A DNA stretch of 64,000 nt from Macrobrachium rosenbergii (GCF_040412425.1 NC_089743.1:80884471-80948470); one strand, 5' to 3'. Counted from the first letter of the stretch, positions 11,251 through 23,800 are shown. Numbers and translations are program-made. Notes: a model not told the origin generated them from the letters alone.

Positions 11251-13384
11251 ATTAATGGCACAGAGTTTTTAATTTTATACACCCATTAGAAGAGAGTGGA
11301 AAATGTCAAGAGTATTTGAAAGAGAATGGATATGGCAGAATGAAGGAAGAAACTGAATGGAGCCATGACCTGTTTAACAATTCACTAAGTGTCAGGAGCA
11401 ATAATAACGACAAAGTAATGAGACCAAGAAAGGTTAGATCAGTGGAAAGGAAGAACATATACCAAGACCAATTCTTCTTCTTCTTCTCTTCAGCTCAATT
11501 TGTAGGCAGGGCCACTGTTTTAATGAGGCCATCTAGTTGCTTCTGTCTTGAATGACTCATTTCATTATTGGTTATGGCAGATGTTTTACAGACATGTCCT
11601 TCCAGGCTCCAAGCTTTGGACCCGCGCTTGGGCTGGCTTGCTCACTCAGTGGCTAGTTGCTAAGGCCAGTTCTGATGAAGTTTAAAAATGAGAAAGATAA
11701 ATGGGAATTATTAAAATTTCAAATTGACTGAAAAATGAGTTTCCCAATAAAGATTAGAGGAGGAATATGCAAAGATCGAACAAAAGAAGAAAGGGAGGAA
11801 GATAAACAGCAAAGAGAAGCGCTTAAATAAAAGAAGTCTAGAGGAAGATACGGGTGACTGAAAAAAAATGAAGGTTGCCCAGACTGGAAGCTGACAAGAA
11901 AAGAACATAGAACAGAACCTATGGAAACCAAAAATAGGTAAAGACCAGTACCGGATTTTGGAATATGAGAAGAACAATATTAGAGGTATGGAAGCATAAT
12001 GGTTAAATATAAACATTTTAGAGCAACGTACAATACAAAATAATGTAAGATCTGGAAAATTTGAGCAAACAACAAGTAGGCAAAAGAGAATAATTAATAT
12101 TAAAATTATGGATGGACAAGGTTTAAGAAAAGAAAAATGAATAAAAGGGGCACAAACCTAGTACTGTATGTTAAAAAAAGCAACAAAATTTAATTATAAA
12201 ACACTTGCAAGAGAGAAAAAAAGAGAAAATAGGAACAGCGAGAGAAACAAACGATAGAGCACAGTAGATAAATGGAGTAGAGACATGTGAGGCATTAGGG
12301 GCAAAATATTTAAGAAGATTGTATGATAGTTTTGGTGTAAACAGACAATCAATGTGTGTAATAAAGGGAACAGCAGGATACAAGAGGACACTTAAATAAC
12401 AGCATAGAAAAAATGCAAGGTGATCCTGGAAACTTGAATGGACATCTGGGACTCACTGGTTGCCTAAGAGAAAATGAAAGTGAAAAAGAATAAATTATAT
12501 CTCAAAAATCACAAGTTACCCTTACTAAATTAAATAAGTATGCCATCGTTTTTATAATAAGCTATGTCATATTGTTTTAAAATTGCTATGTGCCAGCTGT
12601 ATTTAAAATCTCAAGTGGGTCAGTTACGTAAGATATTGCAATAAGTAGGATAGGAAAATATATATACTCGTATATGCTTTGCAACCTGCAGAACACAGAC
12701 TATGGTGACTTGTGTATATATTGAATGTTATTGATTGCCGTTTGAAGACCCTCTCCCTTCATTTTGTGCACTTATGATTAGGTGTTTCTTATTTTCTGCT
12801 AGTGTCTCATTTACCCTAATATATAACACTACAGTTTGCCCAAGGTAAGATGGCGGCCACCTTGCCATCTTTGTGTGCTGCCTCACTTCAACCCAAATCT
12901 GCGGTCTTGCAGCTCTTCATCTATATTAATTAGATAGAATTTTACCCTTTGTTACGTCATCCTCCTCTTTTTACTAATATGTCTTCCATTATATCACAAT
13001 TGTATATTCATTTTATATACGATGCCGCCAATTTATGTTTCTTGCCGTTTGCCTCAGTTCCCATTTCAGTCAGGGGCAATTCTCTCTTCTTTAAATAAAA
13101 TTCTCATGGGAGCTGGTATTTTAGATTATGGCTGTTCACATTACTGTAGGTATGTCAAAGTTCATAGACCCGTTTGTCTACTTGATTGTTCGATTTTCTC
13201 TTCCCTTGCTTGTTTATCGATTGTAATTTGGTGGCAGATAATATTTGAGCTGCAGCGTGGATTCAGTCTGAACAACCATTTTTGCCATCCCGATGTAGAG
13301 CTAGTATTGTGATACAAATGTAACTGTATTAAGGCTCTTTGATTACGAAAAAAGTATACTATGTTTTACAGAAAAAGATGCATT
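11251..13384. other. Intergenic DNA, no gene recognised
   Basis: The stretch at 11.7-12.4 kb is purine-rich on + and gives spurious minus-strand ORFs rich in Phe/Ser/Leu. An imperfect hairpin with an AAGATGGCGGCC core lies at 12847-12871 (see findings). No family similarity is seen. Confidence 0.4.
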
Positions 13385-13690
13385 AGCAATTGGTAATATA
13401 ATTACAAAATGGTGTATTATGCTTTGAAAAAATATGTATAAGCAGTTGGTAATATAATTACTGAAAAGAATGTTGTGCTTTAAAAAAAATATAGTAGTAA
13501 TTGGTAATATAATTACAAAATATAACTATGCTCTAATGAAAGATGTTTTAGCAGTTGAAAATTACTAAAAAAACGTATATTTGTATTTGCTTTAAAAAGA
13601 ATAGATGAATTAGCAGTTGGTAACATAATTAGAAAAAAAGTATTATGCTTTTAAAAGGAAGATGTATTAGCAGTTGGTATTATTGAAACG
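13385..13690. repeat. Degenerate tandem array, about 57-bp unit, six copies
   Basis: The word AGCAGTTGGTAATATAATTA or a close variant starts at 13385, 13441, 13496, 13550, 13612 and 13669. Each copy is followed by an A-rich stretch and TATTATGCTTT-like sequence. Copies differ by several substitutions and small indels, so the array is old. Confidence 0.8.
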
Positions 13691-14110
13691 AGTAGAATCA
13701 CTACTCCTTATTTAAAAGAGAACCCCCCCCAAAAAAAAAATTAAACATCAAAACCTGAGCAAACGCCGCTCTGCTACTGATGGTCAACTCAACACCAGAG
13801 GTTAAAAACTTCGTTGGGATACATTACAGTGTTGTGTATCCGCCAAAATCTCCACTTTACTTCTTCTCCGCCTGGTTCTGTGTCATCGACTAAATGGATG
13901 CCGGTATCTACAAGAAACAGTTGACATTATAGTGACTGAATTCCTTAAACTAAGGAACGTTTCAAAGTGCAGGACCGAAAACTACCGTGGCCGAAGTGCT
14001 GAAGATTCTTGGTAGTCTCCCGTAGGCATTGCAGGCCTAAGGTCCGAGGCAAAATTCCCTTTTGAAATTTGAAACCGGCCTGACAGGTAATTAAACGTTA
14101 ACACCGTAAT
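13691..14110. other. Spacer between two minisatellites
   Basis: No ORF or repeat recognised, apart from a short C-run/A-run at about 13723-13740. Confidence 0.4.
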
Positions 14111-14325
14111 ATTTTCATTGCTCGCCAGCGGCAAACTTAGTATAAAAAATGTTTTTCATTGCTCGCCAGCGGCGAACTTAATATATAAAAATGTTTTTCA
14201 TTGCTCGCCAGCGGCGAACTTAATATATAAAAAAATGTTTTTCATTACTCGCAAGCGGCGAACTTAATATATAAAAAAATGTTTTTTATTGCTCGCCAGC
14301 GGTGAACTTAATATAAAAAATGGGC
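14111..14325. repeat. Minisatellite, 41-44 bp unit, five copies
   Basis: The unit contains TTTTTCATTGCTCGCCAGCG followed by GCGAACTTAATATATAAAAA. Copies start near 14111, 14152, 14194, 14238 and 14282. Differences are single substitutions and A-run length, so this array is younger than the one at 13.4 kb. Confidence 0.88.
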
Positions 14326-14451
14326 TGACAATGGCCTTTTTTTCCTAGCCTATTGAGAATAGACCTGGGCCTGGAGGCTACCCTAAAGGCAAGTTAAGGT
14401 AGAACTGTGGGGTTGCTCCGCATTGGATATTACCCTGGAAATTGACTTTTC

Positions 14452-14840
14452 GGTAATTCAAAGCCGTAGTTCCGCGCTGAGCTAGGCTATTGCAATGGAC
14501 GTTTCCTTTGTTATTTTACTTGCTTTACGAGAATTCATAAATAATATTTTGTCGGCCGGCTGTAACTAAACTGTAATTGACCTTTGAAGACTATATGATA
14601 CTGATGGGGGTACCCTAGGGGTGTTTACTAGTTACAATTTTGCCGTATTAGCTGGGGGGGACGGGTTCGCCGCGGAATGCCAGCTTAGATCTACCCCGTC
14701 GTGTAGTCTTCAAAGGTCAATTACAGTTACAGCCGGACGATAAAATATTACTTTAAGTTCTTGTAAAGCAAGTAAAATAACATAGGAAAACATTAATTGC
14801 CGTAGTCTAGCTCACTGCGGAACTATGGCTTAGAATTACC
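14452..14840. mobile_element. Fold-back element, copy 1
   Basis: This is a large inverted repeat. The left arm runs from CGGTAATTCAAAGCCGTAG through TTGCTTTACGAGAATTCATA to TTGACCTTTGAAGACTA. The right arm repeats these in reverse complement (TAGTCTTCAAAGGTCAATTA ... GGCTTAGAATTACCG). The centre contains GGGGTGTTTACTAGTTACAA. The same arms and centre occur at 43255-43785, with fragments at 16038-16095 and 42358-42410. No coding capacity. Confidence 0.82.
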
Positions 14841-16037
14841 GACTTCTCCTACAGTAGGCTGTTTCGGTTGCTTATTAACAATTTACCATTTTTTTTGTCG
14901 GCTGACTGTAATTAACCTGTAATTAACATCAAAACTGATGTTTTTGTGTATGCTGGCCATCCTGGAATGCTATCGCGCATACAGTGTTACAAGCCAAGGG
15001 GAGCTTATGGTAAAACATAGAGTTTCCTTGGTTGATGTCATTTCCGGTCCAAACATCTCTACTCAGTTCTTTATTATTTCTTTCAAATCTTCATGAAAAA
15101 TGAAGAAAAAATTATATACATAAATCTTGCAAACTAATATCACAATAAAAAATAAAATTTATGTAAATTATTTATCACAAAAAATAAAATTTATGTAAAT
15201 AATTGAGGATTTTTTCAAAATTTCAATTTCATCATACCCATGGCTTCAAGAGCTCCCACGATGCATTTTTACGAACAGCTGCCAGCCATGCGCATGCTCA
15301 TGCACTTCACCCATTTATCTATCATTGTCACTTTGCTTTGATGTGATTGGCGAACGTCATTTGCGTGGGTGTTCTGTCGACTCAGAATTTGAAATTATTG
15401 GCGCAGCTCGTCAGATCAACCAAGCCGAAATGTTTACTCCTTGTAACTAGGCCTCTTTTTGAATACGATTGAAATCACCCAATAATAAACTGGTTCTCAT
15501 TCGGATCTTATTTCAGAACCAATGAAAACAAGTCATTTATTTCATTAGCCTACTAATTTTCCATTGGTTATTTCAAATTTCACCCACAACTGATAAGCAG
15601 CAAAATGTTTGCAATTCTTATCATTAGCACAATGGACGCCGCATGTGATGGGTGTGAATTTACACAGTATTAGTGCATCAGGAAATTTTTTGAACGATGT
15701 GACAAAGCCTTATCTTTTTTAAGAAGTCACAGAGTTCTTCCAGTTCTGTTACTTTCCCGAAGTGTTCCAAGCCCTGTACAGTACTTTGGGATCAGGTAAG
15801 AATTTGTGGCGCTGTATTAGTAGTGTTTCTCTCCCAAAATCGAAAAAACAAAAGGTTTGTGTCTATACTGTTAGTGACTTTAAGGGAACTTATCTTGAAA
15901 GAATTCACTTTCCTCCATGGAAATTAGTTTTAGCCTATTATATGCGAGTGGCTCTCAAAAATGTAATGTACATATGAAATTGTAACCTACAGTTTTGAAA
16001 AGAGCTCATCAAATTACAACTTAAAAGGTAAGACAAT
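14841..16037 (+). promoter_or_regulatory. Possible CNEP1R1 5' region with a noncoding first exon
   Basis: Inference only. The CNEP1R1 start-codon exon begins at a splice acceptor, so an upstream exon must exist. The segment at about 15600-15795 ends GGGATCAG followed by GTAAGAAT, a strong donor at 15796. The upstream 15.2-15.45 kb is less AT-rich and includes an inverted CCAAT word (GATTGGCG). A further donor-like site lies at 12845. A direct repeat of TCACAATAAAAAATAAAATT type at about 15130-15200 is the only other structure seen. Confidence 0.3.
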
Positions 16038-16095
16038 CCCCCCCATTCATAGCTAACACAGCAAAATTGTAACTAGTCAACAACACCCATAGGTT
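16038..16095. repeat. Fragment of the fold-back family
   Basis: CATAGCTAACACAGCAAAAT and TGTAACTAGTCAACAACACC match the central part of the elements at 14452 and 43255. Confidence 0.6.
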
Positions 16096-16468
16096 AGGTG
16101 GTATTATTTTTTATTGGCAACTTGTAAAATTTTATTAGCTACTGGATGTTTTGCAAGTGACGTAACCCTACGTGGTAGCTTACTTTGATCTGTGCATGGC
16201 AAACATATTTTTTCGATGTTTTCTTTGCATTTCCAATTATTCCATTCTAGATTTCAGCCAGAATTAATTCGTTTTCTGTACTTTTCTTACACCGTCAAGT
16301 ACTCTGTACTTGAGATGTGAGAGGTTTGGAAACTTGACAACTGATGATTTCCAGTTGAAATCTTGAATGGGACGATTGAAAACAGCAAGAAAACAGTCCA
16401 AAAAATATGTTTGTCATGTGGAATTAGAGTTCGGACTGGAAACGAACTTTTGCAGTTTCCTTCACCGG

Positions 16469-16752
16469 GGAAGCTCTTCGTTGGGCGAGTCGGTAGAGCT
16501 GTGGACTAGCACTCTCTAGGCCCAAGTTTGAGTCTCCTCCCGGCTGATGAAGTGTTAGAGGAATTTATTTCTGGCGATAGAAATTCATTTCTCGCTACAA
16601 TGTGGTTCGGATTCCACAATAAGCTGTAGGTCCCGTTGCTAAGTAACCAGTTAGTTCTTAGCCACGTAAAATAAGTCTAGTCCTTCAGGCCAGCCCTAGG
16701 AGAGCTGTTAATCAGCTCAGTGGTCTGGTAAAACTAAGGTATACTTAACTTT
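16469..16752 (+). mobile_element. tRNA-derived SINE with 13-bp target-site duplication
   Basis: The head contains GAGTCGGTAGAGCT (A-box-like) and AAGTTTGAGTCTC (B-box-like). The body includes ATGTGGTTCGGATTCCACAA, and the tail CAGCTCAGTGGTCTGGTAAA. It is flanked on both sides by TTTCCTTCACCGG (16456-16468 and 16753-16765), a perfect 13-bp duplication that fixes the boundaries. A second copy lies at 49381-49655, with tail fragments at 26572 and 56470. Confidence 0.9.
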
Positions 16753-16765
16753 TTTCCTTCACCGG

Positions 16766-18195
16766 TGAGCGGAGCCCGCCCAACTAAGTGGTAGGTTAGG
16801 TTAGATTAGTGTAATTAATTTTTATAATAGGTTTCCTTAGCCAATCCCTTCTTAAATATATGGCTCCCTAATGACCCATGCATGTGCAGAACCATTTCAT
16901 AACAACAACATGGCAGTCTGGTCTTTCTCCCAACATTTTCCCCCACCCAAAACTCTGCATTCCCAAGTGGTCCCCAACCATGTTGGGTAGTTATGAGGTT
17001 AATGATAATTGACCAACAATAAACAACACCACCCCCTTCATCAGCAGCAATAAAAATATAGGAAAAATCAGTTTCCAAGGTAATAGTCCGTGTGGAGTTA
17101 CTCTGTAGTTTTACCCAAGTTTATAATAAGTCATTTATTTACCAATAAAACTGAGAAGACTTATGTTATTTTCTGGCCATTTTTATTATTTTGGAGGCAT
17201 TTCTGTGAAACTGAAGACTATTACCGTGGCCTGGTTCCCGCCAGTCAGCAACTGTAATGTTTAACACTATTAGGGTAGCTTATGTTTCTGTTTATGCCTT
17301 TCTGTGTATGTTTATGATATTTGTCGTCTTATATTTGTTTTTCCGGTCATCCCCTGGGTGCTGATATCCAGCAACTCGCCCATTTTGCATGTAAACAGGT
17401 AGTTACCAAATCATAGGGGCATGGTATAAGTCTTGAATTTCACCCGTCAAGTATTTACCAGTAAAACTGAGAAGGCTTATATTATTCTTGCCCTTTTTTT
17501 TTTTTATTGTTTTGGAGGTATTTGTGGGCAATTATTTCAGAATTCTGATGTATTGTGATAGCAAAATTAAATTTACCTTGATGACACAGTGATTGACAGC
17601 AGTAGCATAATGTCCAGACCCTTAATCACCAGAGGCACCCAGAATACAGTAGTGTTTTTCCCTCTGGGGTCCTTCCCTATTGCTCACTTTAGACATATAG
17701 ATAGGGAAAACATGAAAGTGGTTTACACCAACAATAGCCTATTGTCATGATTTAAAACAAAGCAGACAAGATAAACAAAAAGTAAAAATAATGGGCATTT
17801 ATTTGGTGAGGAGTATAGCCTAGGCTATCGTACAATTACTGGTAAAATTATACTTTGAACCATTATTGCATTTTGGACAGAAAAATACAATTTTTTTATG
17901 AATTAATGTGTGATTTGAATATTTCTTATGCTCGTTTCATCAGCAAATAACCTAATCAGCAACACCTAACTTGAGGTATGATAGCCTAATATCAGTTTTG
18001 AAACATTCTGTTAACTTACTTTATTCCAATTATTGTACTTGTATTTCACTGAGGTGAAGGTCTTCTATCTTAGATTTCTCTTGTACAGAAGAATGACCAG
18101 GTGTGGCAAACCTCCAGTCAGTTAATGATACTTACCTCCCACCAAGAGTAAGTCTGCCCTAATGTTAAGACCCCAGCTTTGTGCCGTGTATGAAT
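16766..18195. other. Intergenic or 5' intronic DNA with a dispersed duplicated segment
   Basis: Two related pieces about 340 bp apart (about 17130-17215 and 17450-17535) share ACCA(A/G)TAAAACTGAGAAG and TTTTATTRTTTTGGAGG. Nothing else is recognised. Confidence 0.45.
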
Positions 18196-18535
18196 AAATC
18201 ACAAATTTTTCAGATAATTTGTATTTTTCATAATTAACAAACCTGCGGTCTTAACATTTAAAGCCCACCTGTAACCACCCCTCTGCCAGTTTAACCTGGG
18301 TTGGAAGAATAACTGAGATGTCACAAGTCCCAGCTTGGGTCTATGGCTGTCCCACCTAACTCATAACAGGACAGAAGCACCAGTTCCTTGTATATAAAAT
18401 TCTATTGAATTTTTTTTTTTTTACCGGTTCCGGCTGGCTCTAGGAGATTTATCCAAATGTTAAGACCACAGGTTTGTTAGTTATGGAAAATGCAAACTAT
18501 TTTAAAAATTTGTGATTTTGCTCTTCATTTGTTTT
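18196..18535. mobile_element. Fold-back element with DIRS-terminus-like arms
   Basis: The left arm (18196-18260) reads AATCACAAATTTTTCAG ... TAACAAACCTGCGGTCTTAA. The right arm (about 18463-18530) is its reverse complement with few mismatches. The layout (AAATTTGTATTTTTC-like end, then ACAAACCT-GGTC) resembles the termini of the DIRS element at 35.0 kb, so it may be a DIRS-end derivative. It lies about 140 bp before the CNEP1R1 start exon. Confidence 0.6.
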
Positions 18536-18669
18536 TCTTATTCTCCAAAGTGAATAACATTTCTTTAAATAAGGTCATTGGTTTACACGTTCTACTTACA
18601 TATCTAATGATATCTAATGATAAATGTCTTCATTCTATGTTTCAGAGATTATCTGCGCAAGTTGAAAGG

Positions 18670-20807
18670 ATGTCTTTGGAGCAGACAGCTTGTGAGGGTG
18701 AGTATGGGGATGTGTGATAAATTTTTATGCTTGTTTATACATATTTTATTACTGTACTTGATTTGCCTCAAGTGTAGATTACAATACTGCAGTGTTAACT
18801 CCTGAGGGCAAACCATTGCATGTATTTTTTTGCCCATCTAATTTTGTGAACAAGTCCTGAAATTCACAATGGTTTAAAATTAGAAGTGTGGCCAACCCAT
18901 TTTGTCACTGCTCTTCTGTTATTGGACTTGTTTTTGTCTTGATAGTTGAAGCATTTTGCCCTGGATGTCTGTTTTTGTTGACAGCTTTGTTTTTGGCCCT
19001 TGGTTTTGATTGGGGTTGGATGATGAGAGCTATTTCTCCCTGTGAAGGTAAAATAGATCAATGTAGACTTCCCAGATGTGTTTGTCAGAGTGGACATTAT
19101 GTCAGCTGTGGACATCAACCCACCCACAGGCCACCAGGCACCTTCTACTTGGGACATGTAGCGTCTGGTTTAATAACCCAAGCTTCATATTGGACAGAAA
19201 AGCATCTTGCCTTATGTACTGAGAGGACATAAGGCTGGGGTTGAATGGTAGAGTGACTGGCTTCTCTCCTTTCTTCCTTCCTCCTCCCTCTGCAGAGCAG
19301 CAGCTCATGCTGATTACATGCTGGACTGGGCTCAGATGTAGGTGGCTACTCAATCGAGCATCTAGTCTTAAATCTTCAGCACATAAGATGTTACTCTCCA
19401 CTCCCTTTTAATAAAGGGAGAATGGCAGTCGAGCTATAGTCTGAACCCATCAATTGTATTGGCCAGATACATGATCACACTTGGTTCTCCAAGGATTTCC
19501 TATTCAAGTGAGATCTCAAACAAATATATTTTTTGGACTAAGAGTCCTAACTTTGTCATGTCAGTGCCAGACTGAATATAAGATTAAAGGAGTCATTGCT
19601 TCCTTGCTCACAATGGTGACTGGGAATTTGACATTTCCGGGTTAAGATATAACTTACTCGTCAGTAAGGAGACAGCCTCTCACCTAAGGGGTGAGTCTCA
19701 TACATAAAAGAAGATGGTTGTATTTTTGTAGGAGTATGTAAATATTTAAAATAATTTGTAAATCTTGTAGGTATACAAGCCTGGATCTTTTGTCACATAT
19801 ATCCTCGTCGATCATCCCGTCTTTGACCCTCTTGCTGAAGGAAAATGTTATTGGTTGCAACAGGTGAGTGGAGACATTACCCTACTCACTGCATTTAACC
19901 ACCAGTAAATTATCACATTACCAAGTATCAGTGCCCAATTCAAGCTTGAGCTGAGGACTATTCCAATACAAATGGTTCTCGTGTGTACACCTAGGAAAAT
20001 TAATTACAAATTCATTTTATTATGTCTGTAAGTTTAACTTTGGATTAGATAACACCGTTTCTAATGCAAAACTTTAGTGTAGCTATCTTCAAAGTTTGTT
20101 TTACCAAGAGTAATCTTTGAATGGTTAGTACTGTAATATATTTCTATGTCTGAATTGAAATGTTCATTATATAAAGCCTCAAGCCATAGTAAATCTAACA
20201 GTTATCATGTGGCAATGTATAAAGTGTACTGAAGTCAAAAGCAGCCAACATAAAATTACCAGGCCATCTGGAGTTTTCATTACATACCAGTAATTAATTG
20301 GATTTTAATGCTCTCTTACTGTTTTTAGTAACCCAGTTGTGTTTAGTCTAGAACATAGCTTATTCAAAATCAGATTGAGTGTGATGATTCTGTATCTTTA
20401 TTGATACAATTAACAGAATTGTCAGTATATATAAACTGCAATGAACTTATAAATTTAGAAAAACAGTAACATACATGAATATTACCTGTACAGTATAGTA
20501 ATTTAAGGCAAGATTTAATATAACTAAAAGTTCACTAACAGATTATTTCTAAATATCAGCAAGGTTATCATGAAGTCTTCAAAGCATTATTGAATTAGTT
20601 TCTGAAAATAAAATCTGTTCATATTTTTTTACAAACTTCCAATAATAGTGCCGTCTTTATTTATTAGCATAGTGACATATTGATTTTGAATATTTTTTAT
20701 TATATTATGGGAAGTGTTTATGGTAAATGAACATAACAAGGAAGGGTATTCAAAGTAATGGCAATTATATCTTGGAAGACTTCCATTCAGCAAAGGAAAA
20801 TATTTAT

Positions 20808-20874
<67 letters not shown>

Positions 20875-23800
20875 TTACAGTACAGTATAAAAAAACATAA
20901 GTTTGTTAATTTGCTCCATTTTTTTTTTTTTTTTTTTGCATAAATGTCTGTTATATATATAGTAAATTTTTTAAGCATTGACACTTGCTCCAAAAAGTGA
21001 ACGCTTGTTTAACGACAGATATAAAGAAGCAGCTTTCACATTATTATTGAAGCAAACATATTGAAACATATTGAATTAATATTTATTGTTATGGACAAAG
21101 TTTATAAAAATATCATATTTTTCAGATTTGAAGGCATTTGAAAGAAGACTCACTGAGGTTATTGCACGTCTTCAGCCAGCCACAACGCGATGGAGAAGTA
21201 GGTTCTTTGATATTAAAGTCATTTAGTGGTATAAATGTTTTCTTGCATTTACCCTAATTATTTTTTCCCTACAATTGCTTAATTTTAAGTAGATTATTTC
21301 CAAACGGTAGCTCTCGAGCTTCACCAACTTGCTATATCCTAAAAGACAAAGACACCAACTGCACAGTCTTCCATTTGGCTTTGTTGTGGACAGATTTACC
21401 CTGAGCTGCCCCCTTGGGAATTAGCATATCTTTTTTTATATTTGTGTTATTTGTAGTTCATTTTCCTCCCTTCATTATTTTTAACTTAACTCTATTGTGA
21501 TGGTGTTAAATAGTATTTGAACAGTATTATGGGTTTTAGTGCCTGATGAATATTCATATATTTTTTTCTTTGGGTTGGTGGTGTTACTTCTGCTGTAAGG
21601 TTTCATTGTTTACTTTGTGCCACTGTGAAAGCAATTTCCTTCATTTTTAGTTTTCTGTAAAAGAAAACTATTGAGATGGCTTTGTCTGTCTGTCCGCACT
21701 TTTTCTGTCTGCTCACTTATCTTAAAAACTACTGAGGCTAGAGAGCTGCAAATTGGTATGTTGTTCATCCACCCTCCACTCATCAAACATATGAAATTGC
21801 AGCCCTCTAGCCTTAGTAGTTTTTATTTTATTTGAGGTTAAATTTAGCCATGATCATGTGTCTGGCAGCGCTATAGGACAGGCCACCACTGGGCTGTGGC
21901 TGAAGGCTGCATGGGCCGTGGCTCATACAGCATTATATGCTGTACAGAAAACTCAATCTCTTTGGCACATTTTGTACTTGTTTGTTTTTAGATTGCTTTT
22001 TCTTCACTTCAGATTGGGAAGTTTTGTTTTCAGTATATAATTCAGTAAACGCAGCCGTTTCCTTTTGTGTGGTTGCCTTGTCTTGCCATTCACAGTAATG
22101 GGTTGCCTTTGGTTTTCCATTTTATGTTCACGGCATTCTTTAGTGGTGTTTTGCCTTTTTGAACAGAAACTTGGAAGTGATTGCCAAAAGTTTGTGATAC
22201 CCTCAGTAGGGGATATTTCACAGCTGCCTTCTTTTTTCAGTTTTGCTGCATTGTAAATGAGGTTGTGAGCTGTAGATACAATTTTGTTCATGTGTAAGTA
22301 ATCTTTTTTATTTTATTAATTACTTGTGATAAGTTGTAATTTATATTGTCATTGGACGATTATTGATATTTCAATACTTTGTTTTTTGTTTAATGAAAGT
22401 GTATGCAAATTTTATTACAGAATATTTTCTCTTTACTGACTGTATGCTACATTTATAAATGTATTGTAGTGCATTTCAGTGTTCATTCATTGTACTGGTA
22501 TTTTATATCTTTATTATTAAGAATATTATTAAGAATAATGGAGCCTTAGAATTCTATAACAGTAACTAGAATTGTAAGATCTGTGGCTGGAGTATTAGAG
22601 ATCATATTGCAAATGAGTAAGTTGCTGAGATGTATGATGTCCAGTGTCTGTTAAATAGGTTGAGAGTATTATTATAAATTAGTTTAACAAGAAGAAAATA
22701 AAGGTATTGGATGGCTAAATTGGAAAAGATCAAAGGGTATACTTGAAAATTAAGAACAAGAAAGCACTTCATATAACTTTTACTACCATATCAGAGTGGT
22801 GTGCAAAGTACACTTTAGGTAGTATATTGTCCTTCCTAAAGGTGGTCAGTGCAAATCCTCTTGTTGCACTGTAAGCGTTACTGAAGAATGTTTGCAATAT
22901 CGCTTTGGCCCCTAGCTGCATCCTCTTTGTAGCCTGGATAATTGACTGACAGCATGACTCAGTAGCCTAAATTTCAGTACCCTCTCCTACAGGGCAAAGA
23001 TTGAGATGAGTTGGATATGTGATATGGAAATAGCAGGACAGTGACCAGTAGGAAAGCCCAGCCCAGAAAACCATGGAAAAATGGAGTAGACCAGAAGACA
23101 TGAGAAAATACAGTATTTTTTTTTATACCAAATGTGAATAACATGATGTGTCGGTTCCAAAGGGTTATACAGCTGCTGCTTGTAATATTTACATATCACA
23201 TCATTTCTTGTAGGCAATTATATCAGCTGCATACTTTGAATGTAGACCAAAACTTTCCAACAGGCAGCACCCTTTCAGGAATTAATTATGAACAAGAAAC
23301 AGTTTGGCATTTTTGATGATCATTCTTGTTGCAATTATTCCAGAACCCCCTTCCCTCTTCCAATGCTGAGTGAAAGCTGGGTCTGAGGGAGTGGATCATG
23401 CTATTAATTGTTCATTGTTGATTGATTAATCCATGAAAGTGCAGTCGAGTTGATACTTTGGTCCATAGGCTGGTTAATGTCCATAGGCTGGTTAATTTGA
23501 AGTAATGTAATGAGGAAAGAGCAGCACCTCATTCTCACACCAGTTCCTCATAACCCTAAAATGATTAGGAATATTATCTACTAGGAAGAGGAACTATTTG
23601 AAATTTTATTCTATCTTGGTTAGCACTCAGGGATTGCCAAATATAGCCAGCTATCATCCATGCCTTGAGAACTGAACTTACCATCTATCAGAAAGTTACT
23701 CCTTGAATTCTCAGGATGGTTTAATCAAAATGAACATCAGCTTCAAATCTTCCTATTGGAAAGCAGTACTAAAGTGATGTCCTCAGCAGCCTTGAATCTT

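Noticed and set aside
11711..12391. Hydrophobic minus-strand ORFs (Phe/Ser/Leu rich)
   Set aside because: They arise from a purine-rich + strand. They overlap in several frames and show no splice context.
14111..14325. CRISPR-like array
   Set aside because: Direct tandem repeats without unique spacers, in a eukaryotic genome.
18888..19232. 114-codon + ORF in CNEP1R1 intron 1
   Set aside because: Biased Cys/Leu composition, no family motif, overlapping minus-strand ORFs of similar length.
20629..20993. Arg-Glu and Ser-Leu rich ORFs
   Set aside because: Artefacts of the (CT)n array.
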